64,000 nt of DNA from Lutjanus erythropterus. Lineage: Eukaryota > Chordata > Actinopteri > Lutjaniformes > Lutjanidae. Location of the stretch: contig CM034601.1 of the NCBI GenBank assembly GCA_020091685.1, positions 16,421,320 through 16,485,319 on the forward strand, given 5' to 3'. Below the pieces are notes generated by a model, which was not told the DNA's origin, made no database searches, and saw nothing but the letters and a program-made list of their open reading frames with translations. A program made the translations under genes and the position numbers. Within the stretch, counting starts at the first letter, position 1. Every line of letters starts with the position of its first letter. Positions 12,301-24,300 of this stretch are shown here, in pieces.

Positions 12301-15300
12301 TATTATTAGCCCCTAGTGAACATAGCAAATATGATAGGAGAAGAATAATGAGCAACAAAGTTTTGAGTCCCATGTGGAACAAAAAGTAAACGAAGACTTA
12401 TTTAAAGTGTAGAGAAACTCAAAATTTTCCGATACAATATAATAATAAATAATAAATAAGGTTCTGCACCGTTCACACAAAAAGGGACACACAAAATGTG
12501 CAGATTGCGTGATGCCCACTTCAGTAAAGGGGAAAAGGTCTTATAATGGGGAGCTATAGAGAATCTAAAAAATATATTACAGCAAAAAGCAACACTGTTG
12601 CTGCAAATAAGTCTAGAGAAGATCTGAAACCTTTTCAGTTCCTCCTTTGCTAAATCTACCAAGGCAGGAGGACTGCTGTGAGCACCTGCTAACTGTGTCA
12701 TCAATGAAACAAGCGTGTTGAGCTCTCTGCAGAGGCTGGTTTATGTTACTGGCTGTGCAAAGCTGTGCTTTGATGTCAGTGAAGTGTCACTGATGAGCAG
12801 TTTGTTCTGTTGAGAACGGAGGGGAGCACAGCAACTGTCAGGTCTCTCCCGCATCTTTCTGAACTTTTATGTGGTTAAAACTTCTTTCAATTTTTTCTGA
12901 TGGCATTTTTTGTTGTTGTTGGCAACATCAGCAACAAGTAAGCTAAATCTGGCTGTCATTTGGCAATATTGTTAGCAAAACATTCACACCACCAAAGCAT
13001 AGTGAATTGAAAAAAGGGGCTTAATATAGTTGTAAAGTTGTGTTTTTGTGCAGTGAGGTGAGCGTTTCACTGGACGCAAATTTAGTAATACGTCTGAGGG
13101 CAGGATGAGACATCAGCTGTTTCAAATTGTTTTCCAGCAAAAGAAAAACTCTGAAAAAAAGGCAGGGAATATCTACTAAATAAAGATACTGGCATTAGGT
13201 GATGTATGGATCAATACATATATGATTAAAAAAAAAACACTTGAACATCAATTTTGACTTCATGGGGATTTTAAGGCTGTAAATAACACTAAGTTTGTGT
13301 CTCTGACTTTGTCAAAGTTCCTATATTCACAGCTGTATCAATGACTTGAAGAGGCTGGGTTCCAGTAGCAGCAAATACATCTCCATACAGATGCCAAGTC
13401 ACATCTGTGTGGCAAAGAAAGCCTTCTTTTTTCAAAGCCTCCAGCACAGCTTGGGTATGGGAGCTAATCTGAGAACTTTAAATAATTACTTAAATTTTAC
13501 CTCATCTCACTGGCTCACTTGCACAGGACATGATTATCTCTCTGCTAATAGCACACAGCGTCTTTGTCTTTTGTTTCACTGCTGATCAGAGGAAGACGGT
13601 CTCATACATCTGCTGGAAAGCACAGAGGCCACAGTGTGGTTGAGCTGAGACTCTGCTTGTAGGAAAAACTTGAGACCGCATTTGAGGTAACAATTATGTT
13701 ATTAACTTTCCATCTCTGGTTGGCATTGCAAAATTTTCTACTTTTGTTTCCATTGTCTTAATGATATTAGGGATGAAGAGCATTAGTATGTTGGTGAGGT
13801 GTGGTCTGGAGGACATGCTGAGTGATACCTTTATTTGTGCAATTGCCCAAAATTAAACTTGCCTAATCTATTACTGCAACACACACAGGTTGTTTATACA
13901 CATGGGTGCCATGGGGGTGGGGGGTTATTATTCAATGTGAAATCAGAGCTGCAACTAATGATTATTTTCATAGTTTCCCAAAGCTAAGCCAAAATATATT
14001 CAGTTTACTGTCATAGAGGACGAGAGAAACCACAAAATATTCACATTTAAGAAACTGGAATCTGAAAAATATGTCTTTTTTTAAAAAATTACCCAAAGCG
14101 AGTGATCAGTTATCAAAAAAGTTGACAGTTAATCTAATAATCAATTAATCGTTGCAGCTCTATATTAAATTCTTAACCTATCATCATAAAGAGTATTTTT
14201 TACAGTGCAGAAGTAAAACTAGCATTGTCCTTTTATTTGTTCTTTTTTTTATTATTATGAAAAAAAGAAAAATTGATAAATTCTTTTCAGTGACAAGGAG
14301 TCAAACAATTTAATTGTTTTTCCACATAATGATTATTATTTGAAACACAAACAGACTCAGTCAGTCAATACTTCAAACTGTCCAGCATCCAGTACAGACT
14401 ACAGGCTGAGTGACAGACAACTTTAAAATAATACTTTAATAAGACCTTGGTGAAATATGGTCATTTACATCATTTCACTTATATTCATTTTAAGTTATTA
14501 ATATAAAGAGATTTTACTGCTCTGCATGTTTTAGACGTTTCCATGATAAATAGGATAGACCGATCAATTTTCTAATGAGCTGCAAAACTGACTTTACTAG
14601 TAGTAGTATTCAAAATGATCTGTAGCTGCTTCATCATTCTTTTAGTGTGTGGATAATATATAGTGCGTATATACTACTTTGCATGCACACACTTACCACA
14701 GCGCCGCTCATCAGCTCCGTTGGGACAGTCTTTGTGTCCGTTACACTGTAAAGCCTGCGGGAGGCACTCACTCATGTTCCCACATGGAAACTGGCCGAGG
14801 GGGCATCCGGTCCCAGATTCTGTCCTGCTGGCCAGCAGCGCTGAGGGACAGATGCAGGAAAGAGAGTGAGGTTACATAGATCAGTCTCACAATTAGCACC
14901 ACACTTTGGTCAAAAGTTTATTTCTGTTAGAAATACTCAAGAAAGCTGAAAATAAAAGAAATATTCAGGAAAAGTGTGACCCAGCAACAAGTCATGTTAT
15001 ATGAATATCAATGATATTTTACAAGTGAAAACAGCAGTTATAATGAATATTTTCAAGTTAAATACCTGGATGAGATACACATGAATATATAATACATTTC
15101 ATGCTAAAGTTAGTCTCAGTTCTGTCAAAGTTAAAAGCAGGATACTTCAGGTCATCAATCCAGTGACTGCATGCCGTTAAGTTTCTCTAATTGTTGGCAA
15201 TTAGTATGGTTGGTGCAATGGAGCTTCAGAGTAGAAAATCATCAGAAAATGAAGGAAAGTAATTACTTAATTACTTAATTAACTTGATGTTAGCACATGA

Positions 15301-18300
15301 GTAGAAAATGGCAAGGCACTATTAAAGTGTCAATTAGGCTGTAATTTTCTCTTTTTCAAAAGGTGTTTTTGGTGGTGGTGGTGAAACTGAAATTTTCAAC
15401 AGATCTCACAGACAGTTGGACAGTTGGACACGGACAGTTTCACAGGGACGGTTTCTTCGGTATAAAACATTCCCGTGAAACGTATCTGTTCAGCCACACT
15501 GTATTGGCCACCGTTCACGGAAATGTGCTGAATTTTAAACACTTTTTAAAATGAATTGAGCATCACAAATGAAATTCCATAATGATGCCACCACAGCAAA
15601 TACTGTGAGACTTTGGTGGCCTGGTAGCTCATTTGGCAGAGCGTGCAGCTGATGTACTGAAGCTGTGAGTCCTCTGCAGCGGCTGTGGGCTACTTCAAGA
15701 CAATAAACAGCCAGCTTTACTGTTTTGTGTGCCAAATCACTTTCAACGAAGAGAATCCATCAAAACTGTCATCCAAAGTTTACCTAAATAGTTTCTCCCT
15801 TAACCCTGTGTTTATTAAAAGATCCGGATTCATCTCAAATCTTTATTTTACATTTAGCCTACTGATTTTATCTTCGTGCCACCTTATCCAATATAGTTTT
15901 GCATCCAAAACTTGGAAACCAGTGCGACTGAACAGACAATGTACGTGTCTCACAGTCTTTGGTTTTAGTAAGATTTCTCATAAATCATAAGATTGATTAT
16001 TCATCACTGCGTGACAATTTTTTTTCCAAAACACAAGACAGCCACCACACTCTTAAGATGACAAAGATTTTGGCTGTTCATTTAGCGAAGACTGTCATTT
16101 CTCTGGCCTGTAAACCAAGCAGAAACAAAACCCTCATTATTATCTGCCAGAAAACACAAAGGCCCTGCTCACGTCTGCAAAGGACACATGAAACACTTCT
16201 CCTGTCATACTTAAAAGTACTTTCTTGTACATCTTGTACCACTTTTGTTTGTTCATTTACCAGTAGTGAGTCACCAGTATTGGGCCATTTATGAATGACA
16301 CCATGGAGAGAATGTTTTAGCTGCAGAAACAAAAGAGGCCATTTTTAAATGTTAATGTTAACTATTTAACTGCTATTTAAAAAGTTAATTAATGCAAATT
16401 CAGACTCTAATTCATTCAATTCTATTTTTAATTTAATACTTTGCATTTGTCTAACACTTGAGTGTTTCAAGAAGAATGCAAACACAAAAAAATTACATAT
16501 AAGTATTCTGGATTTTAGATGTGCACATCTTTATGCACACGTAAAGCTGCCATTTATGCACAAGTGGGAGTATCTATAAACTTGCATCACAAAACCAAAA
16601 CAAACAAGAGTCTACAGCAGCTTGTCACGATCAAGACCAATCAGCGCCACTTGTTCAAACCAGCAAACACAAGTTGGCCTGAAGAGGCAAGCAACAACAG
16701 GCTCGTTCGAGATGAGCTGCACCTTGCTCGGTAAGTAGAGGAGAGCAGGAGGCAGCGACAAAAAGCTGCAGTCAATTCAGACATTTTCCTGTAGATTACA
16801 GACCTTGTTCAGATAGTAACATATACATGTTAAATATAACGCATAGTGGTTGCTTGGGAGCATGATAACAGAATACAAAATAAATAACATCTTAACCTAT
16901 GCAGCAAGCTCCTGTTCTTAATTTAGGTATTTTGCAGCTTGAAAACAAACTAATGTTGCATATAATTGTATTCTTGGAGGGCAGGAACACAGTCTACACT
17001 GTTGCAGCCAGGATACTCCTGGCACCATCATCTGATTCCACATCCCTGCAGGTTCTGCGTCATCATTGCCATCATCTCCTGATTCATCTCCCTCATCAAA
17101 CACAACAATGTCCCTGTTGTCTCTGCAGCGATTTTGAAGGATGGTGCAGCAGATGATGACAATGGGTGCAAAAGTGTGGCTTATTTCGATGGCCTTGAAG
17201 AAAATGGAGCGCCAGTGGGTCTTCATTATCACCAAGGAGCATGCTATGATGCACCTGGTCCTTGATAGCTTGTTGCTGTACCCTGCTTGCCCAGGATTCA
17301 GAACAGGCGTTTTATTGGGAGTCATGAGACAGATAGGGACAACCAGACAGGAGTACCTGCTGTCTCCCAAAATGCATATTCATCTGGTGGGTAGAACTTC
17401 TGGTTATTGAATAGATTGTTTTCCATCACATGAGCACTGAAGCTGATCACAGATGGCCTGAAGCTGAATGGATGGAAAAAGCTTTTGATTAAAATAACAG
17501 CCAGCATCAACTGAGGCGGCTTGATGCGAGTGTACAGCTGTGAATGGCACCAACTGCCACACGTTATGCTGGGGAACATGCTGCATGCAACTGTGTGTAC
17601 TTTGTAAGGGCAGCTGCAGAACATACAGAATACACTGTTAGTACGTCCAAATACATAGTATGTCAAATGCAGTCAGCCAAAAATACCAGGATGTTCTACT
17701 GCATCTGGTTGCATTTTGTAGTATGCAAGTATGCACAGTGACATGCTTTTCTGGTTATTCTGACCCCCAATCCTCTGTGCAGTGGAAAATATGTCACATT
17801 AGGTGCATGCGAGATGAGCCTGGCCAACGTCAAATCGATAACTAGTGATTGCCACACAGTGCATGCTGGTTAGATCTGTGTACAACTTGATCCCGACTTG
17901 CCTTTAATTTTGGCGAGCTGCCTCAACTGGAAGAAGCTCGATTTAACAACCGAACTGATCTGACAGTCGAGCTTCTTTTTGAGAGGGACATAAATCTGAC
18001 TGTCACCCGCGTAACAGTGAAAAGAGATACCATGCTTCCTCAGTATGGAACTAAGTGGAAACAAGTAGAGAAAGAAGAGAAGGGGCCCTAAAACTGAGCC
18101 CTGTGGGACCCCACATGAGAGACGAGCAGAGGAGGACACAGAGTCACCAAGGCTGACACAAAAAGTTCGGTCAGCCAAGTATGACCTGAACCACTCCAGT
18201 GCTACGCCCCTGATACCCACCCACTGTTTCAAACCAGAGATTAAAAGTTCATGGTCCACTGTGTCAAATGCAGCAGTTAAATCTAAAAGCACAAGAATAA

Positions 18301-21300
18301 CACAGTCACCAGAGTCAGTAGCTAAAAAGATATCATTAAAAACTCTTAAAAGAGCTGATTCGGTGCTGTGCAAGGTTTTAAAACCAGACTGGAGGACCTC
18401 AAGAATTTTGTGCTCTTCCAGAAAAAACATTAATTGGCTGGAAACTATCTTCTCGAGGATTTTTGAGATAAAAGGCAATTTAGAGACAGGCCTGTAATTT
18501 GATCTAGTTTTTTTTAATCAAAGGTTGCACTACTGCATGTTTGAAATTTTTAGGGACCACACCTGAGGACAAACTACTATTGATAAGTGTCAGAACAGAG
18601 GACCCTACAGTGGGGAGAACCTCTTTAAATAGCCGAGGAGGGACCACATCATTCGGAGAACCTGAGGGTTTCAACTGACCAACAGTCTTCTGTAACAAGG
18701 ACAGAGTCACAGGCTCAAACCTGTCAAAGACAGCAGAGCAGGACACAGAGACCGAAGTGTCATATGCAGAGGGTGAGATTGAAGCCCTAGTGGAGGCAAA
18801 CTTATCAATGAAAGGTTCAGATTTAATCCTAGACTGCCACGGTGTCTAAAACGGATTGGTGTAATGAAACCATGAGCTGAGCTCCTCTGTATCTTTGTCC
18901 AAACACTCAGTGGCACAGTCATGAGTCTGACTGAAAACGGCCGAGAACTGAACAGCAGCGGAAGGGTTAATAATGCGACAGCGTCGGGCAGCAGCGCGAG
19001 GTTTAACTGTATTACAGGCGAGAGCAACCTCAGATTAATACAGGCATATGATCAGAAAACTCACAAACTGGTATGATGGTAACGATAGCTGCTTACAAAA
19101 CAGTGGCAGTTCCTCCACCTCGGCCCGACGAGTTAAAATAGCAGCAGTTCAGAGGTAAAAGTTCAGTGAAAGCGCGGGACTCACCAACACTCAGCCAGGT
19201 CTCAGTCTCACAGAGAAAGTCCAGTCCTCGGGACGTGAAGAAATCCTTAAGAACAAAAGTTTTATTCGCTAGCGATCTAGCGTTTTACCGGGCCAATCCG
19301 GCGGCTCCGCGGCGTCAGCTGTCCGGGGAGCCCGACTCAGAGGCCGCCGGTTACACGGATTAACCCCGCGCCGGCGGGGACGGGGGGAGCAGGGGCCGCG
19401 GGGCTGGAGCATCTCATCCGGGCCGACAACAGGCACCAGCCAGGAGTCGACACAGTCCAGCGGGCGCCGAGAAGTAAATATGCGAGGCATCGCTCCAAAC
19501 GGGGTCCAGGAAGCCGTAGAAAGACGCGCCATGCAGGCCTTCAGCCTCACCAGCTGAAGGCTGCGGGGGCGCTTACGCCGGAGAGGTGGAACTAGGGCGC
19601 GGCAAAGGTGAGCTGGGATCCCCGATAAAAACGGCGGCAAAGTTTTATGTCCAGCATCATCCAACTTCACCAGATCTTGGGTAGAAAGTCGAAGATCCAT
19701 CAGTGTTTGGCGATCGTACACCAGTAGAGAGTTGACATTACGAGTAACAAGTGATAGAAACGGCACAAACTGACACTGTACTGACAGAGACAGACGGCAG
19801 GCCGCACACACAGGCGCCATCTTGGATTCAACCATTGACAGTTTGAATCCACTGAAGTCAGGAGTGACACTTCCTACCTCCTCCCTAATACAACAGGTAT
19901 AAAGAACTGAGTTTGTCAGTCACTTTGAGGCATTTTAAAATGGAAAAATTAATTCATGTATTCAGCCCAGGTGCTGTGCTTCTGTGTTACGCACAGTTTT
20001 GCATAATGTAGTCTTACAATATATGGGGAGTATTTTATGACAGCTTGGGAGCATCATTCCCCAGCAGTGCTGCTGTTGTGGGAAGGAGGATGAAAAAAAA
20101 AAACCTCACCCAGAGCTGTCATGCTTGAAGAGTTTATGAATAATTGTTGAATGTATTGCATGCATAAAAGAATAAACTACAAGTAAATGCAAGAAGACAA
20201 TTATATTTAAACCTGCTATAACTGCTTTTTTTTGGGTCATTTGGGGAACTGTGAACACAACATTGGCAAACATTGCAATGGCTGACAGACATTGACCTCT
20301 GAGCCCTCTATTGTTGCTCTCCCTGTCTCCTTGTCCCATTTATTATTTTACGAGTTTGTGCTAAAGGACAGCCTTTCTGATACAGTCAGAAATGGATGAT
20401 ATAGACATCCATGTGATGTTTCAGTTTGGTAGACATCACCCACTCCTATTTGCAAACAGTTGCTGACTAGTGTTTTGTGCAGAGGTGTTTTTTCTGGCCA
20501 CCTGATGAAAATAAGTCCAATATTCACTCTCTTTCAGCTCAGTTTTTGGTCTCCACCAACTCCTGTCTCTTTAACTTCTAAATGTTCATCATCTGGTCAC
20601 TAACACCGTCTGTTGATTGGCGCCAATGAGCTTGATTTCACTATAAAGCATGATAACACTGAGGGGAGCTGCAGATTCACGTATGATAATTCTCTGTAGG
20701 CAACCCCTTTCACAACGTCATATTATTTTCACATTGGCGTACATTGCTTAGTGAAATATCAATTCTACTTTAAATTTAGCAATGTTCTGTCTTTCATGGT
20801 ATGAAGAACATGCTTTTGTCTCTGACTTCTGTGGTTATTACAGGACCCACTGTAATGTGTTGACGGCAGTACAAAGCCAGTGTTCCCTTGCACACAAAGT
20901 CCTCGTGACATTTCAAAAGGCTACTCTTGGCTGGTCAAAGCAGGACTGATAAGTTGCAACATCTGACTCAAACAGTTGAAAAACTTAATGTTCTGCTGTA
21001 ATCTCTGACTCGTGTCTTTTCATCAGTCCCTTTCCTCAGAAACTCCGTATCAGTCTTGTTCAATTTTGTTTACAAAAATCAGGACAAACTGTCTGGATTG
21101 TCTTTGCACAGTGTATTATCATTTAATCCGTGCACAGACCAGAACGCTCACTTTTAAATTTAGATCTGTTGGGATTTGACCTGAGATGTTGCTGCAGTAC
21201 TTCAGCTATAAAAAGACTTCCATGTATGAAAACAGACACTTGGAAAGCACACTGAGCACTCCATGAGGCAAAGGTTTCTTTTGTCCGACACATGAAACAT

Positions 21301-24300
21301 CAACAGCAAAAGATACAAAGTTTAATAGAATTACCAAGTGTCACTTTTTCATTGATAGAAAGTGATTGTTATGAGCTAATTTGGTACTGAAGAGTCAACG
21401 ATTTCTAATTTAGAATTTTTTGTTGCCTTTTTAAGTTTCATTTTCAGACTGAAATATTGTCTGTGTTCACCAGTTCCTTCATCTGGCTTCATTCTTGAAA
21501 TGTACAGTACGTATCCAGGAACAACAACAGACTTCTCAAACTAGAAAAATAGTTTCAGAAGCAACAGAAAAGACAGTCTGATAAATCCCCAAAAAATCGA
21601 AACCTGGACGCCGACATCAAGGTTTTTAAAAAAATGTTTACATCTTCATTCTTCATCATTAGTGTGCATTTTTACTTTGGCTGTGTACTGCGGCACACTG
21701 GAAATTAATAATTGAGTACAATTAGTGTGTGCTGATTAACTGAGCCAGCACAATGCAAAATGTGTGAGAACTTTTTAGGTATCATGAGCCACCATGCTGA
21801 AAAGAGAAAGAAAAGCACAGTACTCGTAAAAATTGTCAAAATTCATCTGCAGGTAAATAGACAGTGATTTAAGGGATGGGTACATATGATCAAGGAAGGG
21901 CTACTGAAAAAGCATCAACATCAAAGCAAGAGGAAGTCAAATCAACTGTTTGTGCAAGAACTGAAACAGATCCACACTGGACAATAATTCTTATTTTGGA
22001 CACATACTGTAGATATTTCTTATTGTTAGCCCCAGTTTGTGTGTTTTGTCTTTCCAGTTCTGCAGACCAAGTGCTTTTATTAAGCGTTTTAACAATGGCT
22101 GAAGCATCGTATGAGACCTCAGCCAACAGTTGTGACACCTGAAATTTTTGATGCATGCATTGATTGATAGCTTGAACTTGGTCTTGGTCTTTGTAGTTAA
22201 AATTAACAGTTGTTCAGTGTAGCTAATATTAGCAGTTGGATGAGTAGCTAACATTGGTGGTTGTTCTGTGTAGCTAATGCTAGCCGGTGTTCTGTGTAGT
22301 TAACATTAGTGGTTGGCCTGTCTCTTATTAGCGACTGTTATATGTAGTTAACATTAGTGATTGGTCTGTGTAGCTAACAGTAGTAGTTGGATGCGTAGCT
22401 AACATTAGCAGTTGTTCTGTGTAGCTAATGCTAGCCTGTGTTCTATGTAGTTAACATTAGTGGTTGGCCTGTGTAGCTAATATTAGCAGTGGGTCTGTGT
22501 AGCTAATGTTAGTGGTTCTGTGTAGTTCATGTCAGTGGTTGGTCAAATATAACTAGTATTAGCGATTGTTCTGTGTAGTGAACATTAGCGGTTGGTCTGT
22601 GTAGTCATGATAATCCTAAATAATCCCCATTTTTACTAAATGTATTTGTAATCTGATGTGTTTTTTTGGAAGTATGTACCAAAATCAAAGCAGTGATGCA
22701 TGAAGTCAAGTATTGACCCAAACAATTTCCTTTGCAGTATTACTTTGTAAAGATAAAAATTAGTAAGACTTTGAAATAATAAGTTTTCATGTTTGTAGGT
22801 ACATGAACAAATTCTCATCTGTTGTGAATGCAACATACCAACCATCATGGTAACATAATATTATCAGCCCAAAATGCTGAACCATTTGAGACTGCCAGTC
22901 TCCACTACAACCAAAAATATATAAATCCTTGAATAATTTTGATGGTTGACTGACTTCTGATCTGCACTCCACAGTAGCTGCTTAACTGGAATCTGCTGTC
23001 TCAGCGCTGGAAATTTGCTGTAGGTGAGCTGACTGCCCCCCTCACTCCAGATGGAAAAAACTTGATCTGACAGATTTCAGCAATCATCTGCACACCTTGT
23101 GTAATCTGTGTTTATTTGACAGGGATTATACTGTCTGAACACATTATATCAAACGTCTGTGCAAAAGATTGAGCTCAATGTCTGGGAGAGCTCTTCTTCA
23201 TTACCATTCCTCCCCGCGCCTCAGCAAATGTCAGAGTATTTGAGACTGATTGCTCTTTGACTGGTTCAGATTAATCCCATAAAGTCCACAGCATCCCTGA
23301 GATTGGATTAGCAATGTCCACTCTTATCTTAATGGAAAAAAAAGTATATTAATTGTGAATAGCTTGTCGAATGTATTCATAAAAATATGGAGACAGTGGT
23401 GATAAATGATAAACTGTTTTAGCAAACAGATGGAAGGATATTTGTCAGGTTATTTTACAAGGCTATGCGTTTTGCTGTTGCAGAGGCTTTAAGGCACATG
23501 GGAGAAGGAGCTACTGGTCACAATTAATACTGAAGACTGGGAAGATATGTGGTAAATCAATTCCAGTCTGTAACTAGAAGAGTGCACTCACGAGAGTGAG
23601 TGAGACATTTTTCTCAGTAACTGTAACAGATTATAATCAGATTACACAGAAATGTGTTTTATGAGGTTACAGTGAGTCCAAGTGGATATTTGTACCAAAT
23701 TTTAAGAACTTTCCTCCAAAGTTTCCTGAGATATCATGTTCACGAGAGCCGGCTTGACGTGAATCACAGTGACCTTTAACCACCAAAATTTAATCAGTTC
23801 ATCTTTTGAGTCCACGTGGACATTTGTGACATTGTGAATCACAGAGGTCCTTCAGCATACAGTCATGAATGTACAAAAAAAAATCAGGATGATGGGTTGA
23901 GTAGTCTGCAAAAAAATTCACTGCAGACAAGCTTCGGGCGTCGTGGTTTGAGGTTTTTATAGTTTATGCCTATTTTATTTTGCATGTGTGTAAGTGTGAG
24001 GGAGAGATTTTATTTTATGTCTTCCCTCTTGTCTGTTGACTTTACTTACTGCTTTTGTTTGAGGGATAACAGGTTTAACTTGATCAACTTGCAGTTTAGG
24101 ACTTGTCATTGCTTGTCAATATCTTAACCTGAATTATCATATAACTGTTGTGTTGTATTTGAAAGCAACAAAAAGAGTTCGCAATCTATTTTAATTACCA
24201 AACAGAAAAAAAACCCTGTGCTTTGGTGTGTTTGTTGAAATCAACATGATTTCTTCATCCACCACCATTGAGCTCTGACTGAATTAGCTGTAAAATAAAC

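Larger units (their letters stand above)
17870..19840 (-). mobile_element. Non-LTR retrotransposon remnant (L2/CR1-like)
   Basis: On the minus strand the order is: an N-terminal ORF (from about 19835, starting MVESKMAPVCAACRLS), the beginning of the endonuclease (NARSLANKTFVLKDFFTSRG, about 19290-19230), then reverse transcriptase. The RT spans two frames, with blocks GQLKPSGSPNDVVP (18.66 kb), LLDLTAAFDTVDHELL and CGVPQGSVLGPLLF. The active site reads CYAGD where active elements have YADD. Most of the endonuclease and a stretch after the active site are missing, and the 3' end is absent, which is unusual because LINE copies normally lose the 5' end. The first 150 bp around 19.27-19.42 kb are GC- and CpG-rich, consistent with an internal LINE promoter. 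It is not functional. Confidence 0.85.

Noticed and set aside
22195-22610. Possible CRISPR-like array
   Set aside because: Units are degenerate and contiguous, with no unique spacers of fixed length, and the genome is vertebrate. It is a minisatellite.
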